DNA of 21,088 bases, from positions 2,055-23,142 of the forward strand of contig DQHT01000053.1 in assembly GCA_003531115.1 (NCBI GenBank). The letters run 5' to 3'. How positions within the stretch are numbered: position 1 is the first letter of the stretch; each line of letters opens with the position of its first letter. The notes under the pieces are model-generated. The model was not told the origin of the DNA. It was given only the letters and a program-made list of their open reading frames with translations, and searched no databases. Made by a program: the position numbers and the translations under genes. Origin of the DNA: Bacteroidota bacterium (GTDB lineage: Bacteria; Bacteroidota; Bacteroidia; UBA8524). Shown in pieces: positions 7,141-15,397 of this stretch.

Positions 7141-7998
7141 GTGAACAATACCCGGCGCCGACATCCTTCTTCATTAGCATCTATCCTGAGTATCGCCTCT
7201 GTTTTGGTGATGCTTGGCCTGTTTTTATCGGTTTTATTGTTCGGTCAAAAACTCGAAAACCGACTTCGTGAGCATGTTTCCCTCGTTGTACTTTTCCATC
7301 TGGATACCGAAGAAAGTGTCATTTTAGGCATGAAGGCGGAGCTTGAAGCCCGGCCAGATATCAAAGAAGTTATTTATTATTCGAGTGAAGCCGGACTGGA
7401 GGAGATGACCCGCGACCTGAATCAGGACATTCTCAATACCCTGGAATACAATCCGATACCGGCAACTTTGGAGCTGCATTTTAAATCAGATTTTGCCAAT
7501 CAGGTGAATCTGGCCAAAATGAAGGTTGAGTTGGCGCAGAATAAACGTATTCGGGAAGTGAGTTATCAGAGCGGCATTTTGGAACAGATCGAAGCCAATG
7601 CCACCAAGGTTTTGGCAGGTATTGGAGCACTGGCAATTTTATTTTCTATCATTGCCGTGACCCTGATCAACGGAACCATACGCCTGGAACTTTATTCCCA
7701 GCGCTTCATTATCCGAAGCATGCAATTGGTTGGCGCAAAGCCCTGGTTTATCCTGCGTCCGTTTATGGCAACGGCTATGCGTATGGCACTTTGGGCATTG
7801 GTGATCGCCTTTCTGGTATTGAGTGGCATCGCCTATATCGTTTCAGCATTTATACCCGATGCAGTTTCCATGATCAATTTGGAAGAGATCGGACTGGTAT
7901 CGGGAATAATTATCGTTTCCGGCATTTTATTAACCGTGATTTGCAGTTATTTTGCAACACGGAAGTACTTACGACTAAAACTAGAGGAACTTTTCTAA
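7141..7998 (+). CDS. ftsX: Cell division protein FtsX (permease-like)
   Basis: The inner-membrane partner of the ATPase FtsE. It transmits ATP hydrolysis at the divisome to periplasmic cell-wall hydrolases. The start is taken as the GTG at 7141 (285 residues): the frame is open from 7003, but that extension is antisense leuS and lies upstream of the promoter box. The layout is the FtsX topology: a short basic N-terminus (NNTRRRHP), TM1 at about 13-34, a periplasmic loop (about 36-155) containing the DIKEVIYYSSEAGLEEM stretch characteristic of FtsX extracellular domains, then TM2 (157-177), TM3 (213-237) and TM4 (251-271), with a basic cytoplasmic tail. FtsE is not in the window, so the pair is split. 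It heads a tight six-gene run and its stop overlaps the next start by one base (TAATG). Confidence 0.93.
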   Translation: MNNTRRRHPSSLASILSIASVLVMLGLFLSVLLFGQKLENRLREHVSLVVLFHLDTEESVILGMKAELEARPDIKEVIYYSSEAGLEEMTRDLNQDILNTLEYNPIPATLELHFKSDFANQVNLAKMKVELAQNKRIREVSYQSGILEQIEANATKVLAGIGALAILFSIIAVTLINGTIRLELYSQRFIIRSMQLVGAKPWFILRPFMATAMRMALWALVIAFLVLSGIAYIVSAFIPDAVSMINLEEIGLVSGIIIVSGILLTVICSYFATRKYLRLKLEELF

Positions 7999-8237
7999 TG
8001 AGTAAAAATACCCCACAACAGCCTTCGAAAAAAGATACTAAAGGTGGATCGACCCTGTTATTCGGTCGTGAAAACTACCTGTTAATGGCGGCCAGCGTTT
8101 TGTTTATTGTCGTTGGCTTCACATTAATGAGCGGTAGCGAAGATATCTTCTCCCCAACGAAAATAACCGTTGCGCCCATTCTCGTATTACTTGGGTTTGT
8201 GATCGGCGTCTTTGCCATTTTTTATAAGAAAAAATAA
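7998..8237 (+). CDS. Small two-TM membrane protein, DUF3098 type
   Basis: A 79-residue protein beginning at the ATG that overlaps the ftsX stop by one base. A polar, lysine-rich cytoplasmic N-terminus (residues 1-24) is followed by a first membrane segment (about 28-46, YLLMAASVLFIVVGFTLMSG), a short loop SEDIFSPTKIT, and a second segment (about 57-75) ending in YKKK. The FGRENYLLM...GFTLMSG...DIFSPTKI pattern is what I know as the DUF3098 family of Bacteroidota, found next to ftsX. Function is unknown. Its invariable-looking position between ftsX and uppP suggests a role tied to division or lipid-carrier recycling, which is inference only. It is the short in-frame part of a longer open frame that begins inside ftsX. 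Confidence 0.88.
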   Translation: MSKNTPQQPSKKDTKGGSTLLFGRENYLLMAASVLFIVVGFTLMSGSEDIFSPTKITVAPILVLLGFVIGVFAIFYKKK

Positions 8238-8240
8238 GGC

Positions 8241-9023
8241 ATGAGTATTCTTGAAGTCATTGTCCTCGCCATTATCGAGGGGCTGACTGAATTCCTTCCG
8301 GTATCCTCTACCGGGCACATGATCCTTGCCTCGAGTGTGATGGGGATCGCTGAAAATGATTTTGTAAAGCTCTTTACCATAGCCATCCAGTTTGGAGCTA
8401 TTTTGTCGGTTGTGGTGCTTTATTACAAGCGGTTTTTTCAATCTTTCGAATTTTATATCCGCCTGTTGATCGCATTTATTCCTGCGGCAGTCATTGGATT
8501 TTTGTTGAATGATTATATCGATGCCATGCTCGAAAGCGCATTGGTTGTGGCGATATCTCTGGTATTAGGGGGTGTTGTGCTGCTTTTTGTTGACAAATGG
8601 TTTAAAGCGGTTCCGGATGGTCAGCCGGGCAGAAAACAAGCCCTGGGCATTGGATTTTTTCAGGTAATTGCCATGATCCCCGGAGTATCGCGTTCTGCTG
8701 CAACCATTATTGGTGGAATGGCTCAGGGCTTGAACAAAAAGAGTGCTGCCGAATTTTCTTTCTTTTTGGCGGTTCCCACCATGTTGGCGGCTACGGTGTA
8801 TAAGATGTACAAATTCCATGGAGAGATTGGCTTTAAAGAGGAACATCTTTTTCCCCTTCTTATTGGCAATGTGGTAGCTTTTATTGTGGCCATGCTCGCC
8901 ATTAAAGGATTTATCAACTACCTTACACGAAGTGGCTTTCGTATTTTCGGCTGGTACCGTATCCTTCTGGGAGGACTCATCCTGATCTTGCTGGCTTTGG
9001 GTTATGACCTTTCTGTTGTATGA
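8241..9023 (+). CDS. uppP: Undecaprenyl-diphosphatase UppP (BacA family)
   Basis: An integral membrane phosphatase that recycles undecaprenyl pyrophosphate to the monophosphate carrier used for peptidoglycan and O-antigen-type glycans; the family confers bacitracin resistance when abundant. It has 260 residues, near the family length. The two diagnostic motifs are present: [14 protein letters not shown] at residues 13-26 (catalytic-site Glu13, Glu17 and His26 by analogy to E. coli) and [18 protein letters not shown] starting at 147, with the conserved Arg at 151. About seven or eight hydrophobic segments fill the rest. It begins three bases after the DUF3098-type gene and its stop overlaps the truB start (ATGA), so it is firmly inside the ftsX operon. 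Confidence 0.96.
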   Translation: MSILEVIVLAIIEGLTEFLPVSSTGHMILASSVMGIAENDFVKLFTIAIQFGAILSVVVLYYKRFFQSFEFYIRLLIAFIPAAVIGFLLNDYIDAMLESALVVAISLVLGGVVLLFVDKWFKAVPDGQPGRKQALGIGFFQVIAMIPGVSRSAATIIGGMAQGLNKKSAAEFSFFLAVPTMLAATVYKMYKFHGEIGFKEEHLFPLLIGNVVAFIVAMLAIKGFINYLTRSGFRIFGWYRILLGGLILILLALGYDLSVV

Positions 9024-9706
9024 GTTTTAACGATTTTTCCGAAGGTGAACTGCTGCTGATCGATAAGCCGAAAGATTGGACTTCCTTTGATGTGGTTGCG
9101 AAAGTGCGCAATGCCATCAAAATAAAAAAAGTGGGTCATGCCGGCACCCTTGATCCTATGGCCACAGGTTTATTGATCCTGTGTACGGGAAAATGGACCA
9201 AACGTATCGACTCGTTTATGGCTGAGGAAAAGGAATACGAAGGAACCATCCGTTTTGGAGCCACCACCCCCAGTTACGATGCCGAATCGGAGATCGATGC
9301 CCGCTTTCCGGTTGACGGACTTGATGAAAATGAGTTGCGGGAAAAAGCAACCTTATTCGTGGGAAAAATTCAACAGTATCCTCCTGCCTATTCCGCTATC
9401 AAGATCAAAGGCCAAAGGGCTTATACCCTTGCCCGGAAAGGGGAGGAGGTAAAAATGGAACCCAGGGAGGTGGAGATCACCCGCTTTGATCTTACCCGGA
9501 TCGCTTTTCCGGAGGTTGATTTTCGGGTGGTATGCAGCAAAGGAACGTATATTCGCAGTTTGGCACATGACCTTGGAAAAGCCATGCAAAATGGAGCCCA
9601 TCTCAGCCGCCTGGTTCGCACACGCATCGGTGATTTTCACCTCAAAGATGCATGGAATCTGGAGCGTCTGATAGAAGCCATCCGTGCCCATAAAATGGAT
9701 ACATGA
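9020..9706 (+). CDS. truB: tRNA pseudouridine(55) synthase TruB
   Basis: Makes pseudouridine at position 55 of the T loop of most tRNAs. The N-terminal [15 protein letters not shown] and the catalytic motif [14 protein letters not shown] are clear, with the nucleophilic Asp at residue 45. [36 protein letters not shown] and [14 protein letters not shown], all canonical TruB segments, follow in order. At 228 residues it lacks the C-terminal PUA domain of the longer E. coli enzyme, as I recall for other Bacteroidota. It overlaps uppP upstream and ribF downstream, each by four bases (ATGA); truB-ribF adjacency is common in bacteria. Confidence 0.97.
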   Translation: MSFNDFSEGELLLIDKPKDWTSFDVVAKVRNAIKIKKVGHAGTLDPMATGLLILCTGKWTKRIDSFMAEEKEYEGTIRFGATTPSYDAESEIDARFPVDGLDENELREKATLFVGKIQQYPPAYSAIKIKGQRAYTLARKGEEVKMEPREVEITRFDLTRIAFPEVDFRVVCSKGTYIRSLAHDLGKAMQNGAHLSRLVRTRIGDFHLKDAWNLERLIEAIRAHKMDT

Positions 9707-10635
9707 AGGTTTATCATAGTCTCGAAGAATTTTTACCCCTTAAACATGCCGTGGTTACCCAGGGTACCTTCGATGGTGTTCACCTCGGTCATCAGAAGAT
9801 ACTCACCCAGCTTAAAGCCATTGCGGAACTTGAAGGCGGAGAAACCGTACTGCTCACTTTTTTTCCTCATCCGCGTATGGTACTGCAGCCTGATGACAAT
9901 AGCCTGAAATTGCTCGAAACCATCGATGAAAAAATCAGCCATTTGGAAGCAATTGGCATTGATCACCTGCTTATTTTACCCTTTACGAAGGAGTTTAGTC
10001 GCCTGAGTGCGGAAGAGTTTGTACGTGATATCCTGATAGCCGGAATCGGAACCAAAGTGCTGGTGGTGGGATATGATCATCGTTTTGGGAAAAACAGGGA
10101 AGGCTCTTTTCAGGAGTTGCAGGAGCTGGCAACTGTTTATGATTTTCGGGTCGAAGAAATTACGGCGGAGGATATCAATGCTGTAACGATCAGTTCTACC
10201 AAGATCCGGCATGCTTTGCTCGCAGGCGATCTGTCTATGGCAAATTTATACCTGGGTTATCCATACAGGGTACAAGGCACGGTGGTACATGGCCATAAAC
10301 GAGGAAAGGGACTGGGTTTCCCAACCGCCAATATTCAGTTGGGTGCTGCTTATAAGCTGATTCCCGGCGATGGCGTTTATGCGGTGGTGGTGATCATCCG
10401 GGGAAAAAAATTCAAAGGCATGGCCAATATTGGTTCTCAACCTACTTTTTCGGAGCGCGATCATGCGTTTGAAGTACATATTTTTGATTTTACACAAGAG
10501 ATTTATTCTGAGGCAATTGAGGTGATTTTTCACCAGCGTTTACGGGATGAGTTACGTTTTGATTCTGTTGATGCGCTTCGTTCTCAGCTGGAAAAGGATA
10601 AATTTGCGGCACTCGACGCCTTGTCGGGCATCTGA
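9703..10635 (+). CDS. ribF: Bifunctional riboflavin kinase / FAD synthetase RibF
   Basis: Converts riboflavin to FMN and FMN to FAD in the cytoplasm. It has 310 residues, the standard size. The N-terminal nucleotidyltransferase domain shows the GTFDGVHLGH motif at residues 21-30, then TFFPHPRMVL and VVGYDHRFGKNREG, and the ISSTKIRHALLAGD element. The C-terminal kinase domain shows GTVVHGHKRGKGLGFPTANIQL, GVYAVVVI and MANIGSQPTF. The start ATG overlaps the truB stop by four bases. The gap to the following peptidase gene is 22 bases with no terminator. Confidence 0.97.
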   Translation: MKVYHSLEEFLPLKHAVVTQGTFDGVHLGHQKILTQLKAIAELEGGETVLLTFFPHPRMVLQPDDNSLKLLETIDEKISHLEAIGIDHLLILPFTKEFSRLSAEEFVRDILIAGIGTKVLVVGYDHRFGKNREGSFQELQELATVYDFRVEEITAEDINAVTISSTKIRHALLAGDLSMANLYLGYPYRVQGTVVHGHKRGKGLGFPTANIQLGAAYKLIPGDGVYAVVVIIRGKKFKGMANIGSQPTFSERDHAFEVHIFDFTQEIYSEAIEVIFHQRLRDELRFDSVDALRSQLEKDKFAALDALSGI

Positions 10636-10657
10636 TCCGTTTACTTAAATTGCTACA

Positions 10658-11581
10658 TTGAAGAAGTTCTTTCTTACAGGATTGACAGTATTGCTTTGCC
10701 AAACCGGCTTTGCCCAGATTGAAACAGAAGATGAATACGACGAAGAAGTCGAGGTAAATGACTCTCTTGTGGTTGACAGCGTGGCCAGCGAAGACCTTCA
10801 GGCTGATCTGTACCTTGAAGACTTTCTGCATGCGATAGGCTATTATTTTGATACGGCCAATGTGCCGGCTATGGATTCGTACACGGGCTGGGACATGAAA
10901 AAGATCCATCCCTATGAACAACGTATTGATTCGATAGCCGATAGTACTTTACTCATTTTAACAGAAGGGGACGATTGTTTTTTCCATCCTCCAACCCGAA
11001 GCAATCAAACCACGAGTGGATTTGGAATACGCCGTTGGGGCAGGAGGTACAAATTCCATTATGGTGAGGACCTGAAGCTCGCTGTTGGTGACCCGGTGTA
11101 TTCGATCTTTGATGGCGTGGTGCGCATCGCCCAGTACAGCAGTTCATATGGATATGTGGTGGTGGTGAGGCATTATAATGGCCTGGAAACGATCTATGCG
11201 CATTTCAGCAAATTGTTGGTGGTTCCGGGTATGAGTATCCGGGCCGGTGAACCCGTCGGACTGGGTGGGAGTACAGGCAGGTCGACCGGGCCACATTTGC
11301 ATTTTGAAGTCAGGTATAAAGGGGTAGCATTTAATCCGGATAAGATCATCGACTTTTCAAGCAATACCCTGAAAACAGATTCATTGTATATCGATATGAA
11401 CCTGTTTGATCACATCAAGGAGGTTAAAAAGATCAATGCCGCCAAATACCATAAAGTAAGGTCGGGCGAAACCCTGGGACATATCGCTAGAAAATACGGC
11501 ACCAGTGTCAAAGCCATTCAACGGCTCAATGGCATGCGGGGTACCACTATTCGGGCCGGGAAGACGATCCGGGTTCGTTGA
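10658..11581 (+). CDS. Secreted M23 metallopeptidase with C-terminal LysM
   Basis: A predicted periplasmic murein endopeptidase of 307 residues. The start is the TTG at 10658, the only nearby codon that keeps the full signal peptide (MKKFFLTGLTVLL...GFA|Q, cleavage near residue 19). An acidic linker (21-35) follows. The M23 domain (about 105-230) carries the complete zinc and catalytic set: His134 and Asp138 in FHYGEDL, His182 in YAHFSKL, and His213 and His215 in GPHLHFEV. A LysM peptidoglycan-binding motif covers about 264-306 (YHKVRSGETLGHIARKYG...). Because active-site residues are intact it should be an enzyme, unlike degenerate activators of the EnvC type. Being in the ftsX operon, it is a plausible hydrolase target of FtsEX, though this is inference. 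Its last 35 bases overlap the convergent glycosyltransferase gene. Confidence 0.93.
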   Translation: MKKFFLTGLTVLLCQTGFAQIETEDEYDEEVEVNDSLVVDSVASEDLQADLYLEDFLHAIGYYFDTANVPAMDSYTGWDMKKIHPYEQRIDSIADSTLLILTEGDDCFFHPPTRSNQTTSGFGIRRWGRRYKFHYGEDLKLAVGDPVYSIFDGVVRIAQYSSSYGYVVVVRHYNGLETIYAHFSKLLVVPGMSIRAGEPVGLGGSTGRSTGPHLHFEVRYKGVAFNPDKIIDFSSNTLKTDSLYIDMNLFDHIKEVKKINAAKYHKVRSGETLGHIARKYGTSVKAIQRLNGMRGTTIRAGKTIRVR

Positions 11582-13280
11582 TTTTTCGGCGGTAGAATAC
11601 AAATCCGCCCTCCTGACCGAGAAATTCAAGATTCGGGTGGGCGATCAGGTTCTCATCTATCGGATATTTTGCAATAAAATAGGCGGGTTTGTCGATGTCG
11701 CCATGCAATAACCAGGCTTTAAACTGTTGGTTCGGGATCTCTCTTGATGCAGTGCCCGCATATAAATGGCGTGTGGAATCGGAAAAATGCTTGAATGATG
11801 CGGTGTCTCCTATGGGCATTGTTTTCCCGTAATAATACTGCGCGTAACTTTTATAGCCCAGGGTTTCGATATAGGCTTCTTCTGCCTGAACTTTTTCGAT
11901 AAAGGCAATTGCCGGCCCCTGCGTAAACAACTCAATACGCGGCACCACCAGTACCAAAAATACCTGCAAGGCCAGTAGGGTGCCTCCAAAGAGCATAGGG
12001 AAGCCCTTTTCAAGTTCTCTCATCCATAACCAGCGCACACTGAATAACAATGTAATGAACATGATCGCAGCCGGCAGGTAAGTGAACCAGGGGAAGATAA
12101 TATCCTGCCTCAAATTGGCCAGGGCAAAAGGGTCATCGATAGTAGCGAGCAGGGAGGGTTTCAGGGAAGTACCCATAAGCAGGGGGATCAGGAAAAAAGC
12201 AGCAAAAATCAGGGTGCCAACGGTGCCTACAAGAAAGGCATTTGACCTTCGGTATTGTATGCGTTTGATCCGGGAGCTTTCCATAACCAGGGCGGCCAGG
12301 AAGGTAAGAGGCAGGTAACATAAGGAGGAATAGTGGATGATCTTGGTTTTTACCATTGAAAAGAGGATCAAAACCACCCAAAAAAGCACGGCCATCCAGA
12401 GCCGGAAATTTTTTTCTTTCTGTGTCCAGGTGAGGTTTTCGCCAAATGCGCGCAGGGCAATGATGGAAGCAGGAAAGGCACCCACCAGCAATACCAGCGG
12501 GTGATAATACCAGGGTTGACCATGGCTGGCCACCGACTGAGAGGCTAGTTCTTTCTGGTAACGGATGAACTCTTCAAAAAACCAGAATCCATGACGGAGA
12601 AATTCAACGCCATACCAGGCAAAAGAAATCAGAAGTGTGCTCAGGCTGAAAAGAAGCACATCTTTCCAATCAAAGAAAAAATGAAAGGAGCGTAGGATCA
12701 ATACGACTAAAATACACAAGCCCACCACGATCACAGCCACCGGACCTTTTGTGAGGAGTGCCAGTCCGAGGAAGATCCCTCCGAAAAAGTAAAGCCATTT
12801 TCTCGGCTTCGGGTCGAGCAGGGCTGCTTTTGCCACCATGACGATGCTTAAAAAGATAAAGAGGTTAAAAAAGGGATCGATGATGCCGCTTTTAAAATAA
12901 AGTTGCGGGGTCATGGATCCGGCATAAGCCAATACCCAGTACATCGCCACTTTTTCAGAATAATGGTCTTTGCCAAGGCGATAAATAGTCAACAGGGTAA
13001 GCACCCCGCAAAGGGCGTTTGGGAAACGGGCGGCAAATTCATTCACCCCGAAAATTTTCATAGATAACGCCTGCATCCAGATAAACAATGGCGGCTTTTC
13101 CCAAAAGGGCATAAAATTGATCTGCACCTGAAAATATTCACCACTCAGAAGCATTTCCCGGGCCGACTCTGCAAAATTGATCTCATCCCAGTCGAAAAGG
13201 TGCACGGCTCCCAAAAATGGAAGGTAAAGAGCGAGTGCCGCAGCGGTCAGAATAAAATAGGGTTTTAAACTTTGGATCAT
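11547..13280 (-). CDS. ArnT/GT39-type membrane glycosyltransferase
   Basis: A polytopic inner-membrane transferase of 577 residues that would use a polyprenyl-phosphate sugar as donor. The N-terminus has one TM segment followed by the periplasmic acidic motif DWDE (residues 30-33) in HLFDWDEINFAESAREML, then FWEKPPLFIWMQ, both hallmarks of the ArnT/PMT-related (GT-C, PF13231-like) family. Around a dozen hydrophobic segments reach to about residue 460, followed by a soluble C-terminal domain of roughly 110 residues. The acceptor cannot be read from sequence; lipid A or another envelope glycolipid is possible. It overlaps the PAP2 gene upstream by four bases (ATGA) and is surely co-transcribed with it. 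The last 11 residues (INEPGSSSRPE) are encoded over the antisense M23 gene and look like read-through beyond the natural end of the domain. Confidence 0.9.
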   Translation of the reverse strand: MIQSLKPYFILTAAALALYLPFLGAVHLFDWDEINFAESAREMLLSGEYFQVQINFMPFWEKPPLFIWMQALSMKIFGVNEFAARFPNALCGVLTLLTIYRLGKDHYSEKVAMYWVLAYAGSMTPQLYFKSGIIDPFFNLFIFLSIVMVAKAALLDPKPRKWLYFFGGIFLGLALLTKGPVAVIVVGLCILVVLILRSFHFFFDWKDVLLFSLSTLLISFAWYGVEFLRHGFWFFEEFIRYQKELASQSVASHGQPWYYHPLVLLVGAFPASIIALRAFGENLTWTQKEKNFRLWMAVLFWVVLILFSMVKTKIIHYSSLCYLPLTFLAALVMESSRIKRIQYRRSNAFLVGTVGTLIFAAFFLIPLLMGTSLKPSLLATIDDPFALANLRQDIIFPWFTYLPAAIMFITLLFSVRWLWMRELEKGFPMLFGGTLLALQVFLVLVVPRIELFTQGPAIAFIEKVQAEEAYIETLGYKSYAQYYYGKTMPIGDTASFKHFSDSTRHLYAGTASREIPNQQFKAWLLHGDIDKPAYFIAKYPIDENLIAHPNLEFLGQEGGFVFYRRKINEPGSSSRPE

Positions 13281-13924
13281 CCCAACGAAATTAGGGGCTT
13301 TTGCATGTTAACGGAGCCAAACCAGCGATTCCCGAGAAAATAAGCGATCAGTCCGATGCAACACCCGATAAAACTCCCTGCCACCACATCAGCCAAAAAA
13401 TGTTGGGCCAGGTACATGCGCGACAGGCCTACCAACACAGCCAGGCTTAAAAACACATAGCCGTAGGTCTTTTTTGTACTGAATAAGGCCAACATGGAAA
13501 AAACACAAAAGGCAGCACTACTGTGTCCCGAAGGCATAGAATGGCGCATATGCCTGTCGAGGTATTCAATTTGCCTGAGCACGGTCTCGGCATCAAACAG
13601 GGTTGCCGGCCGACCTGCATCGCTTCCCAGGGTGTTTTTTAAAAGTTGACTGATCAATCCGGTAAGGATCAGTCCCATCCCAAGACTGAAGGCCTGCTTT
13701 TTATTGATGAAAAGCAGCAACAACGCTACGGCAGTCCCAAACAGGCCGTCGCCCACATGGGTGTAAAAAACAAAAAACCAGTCGAGCAGCGGAGTACCGT
13801 CTTTCTGGAGCAATAACACAAGGGCTCCTTTTTCCGAATTCAGAAGAAAAGCCGAACTTAGGAGGACCAGAATAAGATAAGGTCCGTAGAACCACATGTT
13901 TTGCCGAAGTGTCGCTTTTATCAC
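13277..13924 (-). CDS. PAP2-family membrane lipid phosphatase
   Basis: A 215-residue integral membrane phosphatase. The three PAP2 motifs are all present: K96...R105-P106 (spacing two residues longer than the usual K-x6-RP), PSGH at 131-134, and SR at 168-169 with His175 and Asp179 in SRMYLAQHFLADV. Such enzymes remove phosphate from undecaprenyl pyrophosphate, phosphatidylglycerophosphate or lipid A (LpxE/LpxF type); which one applies cannot be decided here. The start is a GTG at 13924, about 14 bases after the predicted transcription start of a perfect TATTTTTG box; an internal ATG at 13897 is the alternative. It overlaps the downstream ArnT-like gene by four bases. Pairing a lipid phosphatase with an ArnT-type transferase suggests lipid A or lipid-carrier modification. 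Confidence 0.92.
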   Translation of the reverse strand: MIKATLRQNMWFYGPYLILVLLSSAFLLNSEKGALVLLLQKDGTPLLDWFFVFYTHVGDGLFGTAVALLLLFINKKQAFSLGMGLILTGLISQLLKNTLGSDAGRPATLFDAETVLRQIEYLDRHMRHSMPSGHSSAAFCVFSMLALFSTKKTYGYVFLSLAVLVGLSRMYLAQHFLADVVAGSFIGCCIGLIAYFLGNRWFGSVNMQKPLISLG

Positions 13925-13943
13925 AAGTGTTTGTTATTTGATG

Positions 13944-13951
13944 CAAAAATA
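13944..13951 (-). promoter_or_regulatory. PAP2 operon -7 promoter box (TATTTTTG)
   Basis: On the - strand this is TATTTTTG, a perfect match to TAnnTTTG, placed 20 bases before the GTG start. It abuts the + strand box at 13952-13959. No good -33 element is seen around 13970-13976. Confidence 0.6.
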
Positions 13952-13959
13952 TATATTTG
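13952..13959 (+). promoter_or_regulatory. Promoter box for the START-like/TPR/LptF run (TATATTTG)
   Basis: TATATTTG matches TAnnTTTG perfectly, and TTTG at 13930-13933 stands 18 bases upstream as a -33 element, close to the reported spacing. It would start transcription near 13964, giving a leader of about 85 bases before the ATG at 14050. The rest of 13960-14049 shows no hairpin or other feature I can support. Confidence 0.6.
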
Positions 13960-14049
13960 CTCAGAAGGCATCCCCATCCGGTGAATTATTGCAAATTGCC
14001 AGGCTTTTTTATCGGGGAATGTTAAGTTTAAGGGCTAAATACGTTTTCA

Positions 14050-14430
14050 ATGTCCAAAAGAGTCAAGTTTAGTATAGAAATAGAAGTCAAATCTTCTCCA
14101 AATATTCTTTATACCTACCTCAGCAGTCCTTCGGGATTGGCAGAGTGGTTTTGCGATGACGTGGATGTACATTCCGGTAACTATATTTTTAAGTGGGACG
14201 GTTCTGAGCAGGAAGCTGAAGTTGTGAAGACGATAAACAATAAGCTGGTGCGCTTTCGTTGGGTAGATTCTCCTGAGGATGAGTATTTTGAGATGGAAGT
14301 TCGGGTTGATGACCTGACCTCGGATGTGGCATTGGTCATAACCGATTTTTGTGATGCGGGCGATGAGCGGAGCAGTGAACAATTATGGGAATCTCAGGTC
14401 CAGCAGTTGAAAATGGCCATAGGTTCCTGA
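14050..14430 (+). CDS. START-like (SRPBCC/AHSA1-type) domain protein
   Basis: A 126-residue cytoplasmic protein with no signal peptide. The pattern begins with a beta strand (RVKFSIEIEVKSSPNILYTYLSSPSGLAEWFCDDV), continues through a run of antiparallel strands (YIFKWDG, VVKTINNKLVRFRWVD, YFEMEVRVDDLTSDVALVITD), and closes with a C-terminal helix (LWESQVQQLKMAIG). This is the helix-grip fold of the SRPBCC superfamily, in the version recognised in Bacteroidota as a START-like domain. Such folds bind hydrophobic ligands; the ligand here is unknown and no catalytic residues are evident. It leads a + strand run with a TPR membrane protein and an LptF/LptG-type permease; the gap to the next gene is 13 bases. 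Confidence 0.85.
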   Translation: MSKRVKFSIEIEVKSSPNILYTYLSSPSGLAEWFCDDVDVHSGNYIFKWDGSEQEAEVVKTINNKLVRFRWVDSPEDEYFEMEVRVDDLTSDVALVITDFCDAGDERSSEQLWESQVQQLKMAIGS

Positions 14431-14443
14431 TATTTGTTCCGGA

Positions 14444-15376
14444 ATGAAAAAGTATATTCTTTGTGCCCTCCTTCTTTTTTCCGGAATTTCCGCTAGTCGG
14501 GCCAGCCTGAATACCCTGATCCAAAAGCCGGCTGACTGGACTGTAATAAAACGGGACTTTGGTCCTTTGCTCCAGATCGACTCCATTCCACAAGACCAAT
14601 TATTTGATTACCTCCATTTTTTGGAGGAAAACAGGGGCTCCGATTCTTCCTACACCAGAAAGATCGATATGGCGGGTGTTTATCTGCTGCTTTCCGATCC
14701 TGCCACAGCCCGTGACCTTCTTATTGAAATTGAATCGAAATTTCCTGGCGATTATCATGTAGCTGCTCATTTAGGAACAGCATACGAGCTTCTGGGCAAG
14801 CTTGATTCGGCTTTGTTTTGGACGAAAAAGGCAGTAAATATTGATCCGGATGCCCGGCAGGGTTCCGGATGGATCCATATCATGATCCTGAATTACCGGA
14901 TCGCCAAAGAAAAAAACCCTCAATACCTTTCGGGCAGCAGTGCCCTTATGCTCGATTTTGGCACGACAGACCTGCCTTCTAATCCATACAACCTGAATAT
15001 TGAAAAGGTCAGGAACGAATTGGCTTATCAGCTTCGTGAACGTTTAAGTTATATCCGTCCACCGGATACCCTGATGGGCATGTTGCTCTTTGATTTTGCC
15101 AATCTGGTAGCTCTTTCCGACCAGGCTCCCCAGGCCCTTTGGTATTATGAGGCCGCCCGGGATTTCGGTTTTGTATCGGAATTGCTTGATGCCCGTGTTG
15201 AACGTATTGAGGAGATCCTGGCAAAAGATCCGGAAGCCCATTTGAGCAAATTTGCCGGAGAAGAAGTAGATGCAAGCGGGGAGGGAATACAGGTTTATGT
15301 GCTGGCAGGGATCATTGCCCTCCTGGCCGTTGCCGGAGTTTGGTTATTGCTTCGAAAAGGAAGAAATAATCGGTAA
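14444..15376 (+). CDS. Signal-peptide TPR protein with C-terminal membrane anchor, unknown function
   Basis: A 310-residue protein. It has an N-terminal signal peptide (MKKYILCALLLFSGISASRA, cleavage near 20), a soluble region with TPR-like helix pairs at about 103-136 (YHVAAHLGTAYELLGKLDSA...AVNIDP) and about 213-240 (FANLVALSDQAPQALWYYEAA), and a single membrane helix at about 284-303 followed by the basic tail RKGRNNR. The charge pattern predicts that the TPR part is in the periplasm and the tail in the cytoplasm. No enzyme motif is visible. It sits 21 bases before an LptF/LptG-type permease gene and after the START-like gene, so a scaffold role in envelope lipid export or glycan assembly is possible; this is inferred from context only. 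Confidence 0.85.
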   Translation: MKKYILCALLLFSGISASRASLNTLIQKPADWTVIKRDFGPLLQIDSIPQDQLFDYLHFLEENRGSDSSYTRKIDMAGVYLLLSDPATARDLLIEIESKFPGDYHVAAHLGTAYELLGKLDSALFWTKKAVNIDPDARQGSGWIHIMILNYRIAKEKNPQYLSGSSALMLDFGTTDLPSNPYNLNIEKVRNELAYQLRERLSYIRPPDTLMGMLLFDFANLVALSDQAPQALWYYEAARDFGFVSELLDARVERIEEILAKDPEAHLSKFAGEEVDASGEGIQVYVLAGIIALLAVAGVWLLLRKGRNNR

Positions 15377-15397
15377 GGTATTTGACAATAAGCCACT

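Noticed and set aside
10646..10653. TAAATTGC as an internal promoter box for the M23 peptidase gene
   Set aside because: It departs from TAnnTTTG in two places and has no -33 element; the gene is adequately explained as the last in the ftsX run.
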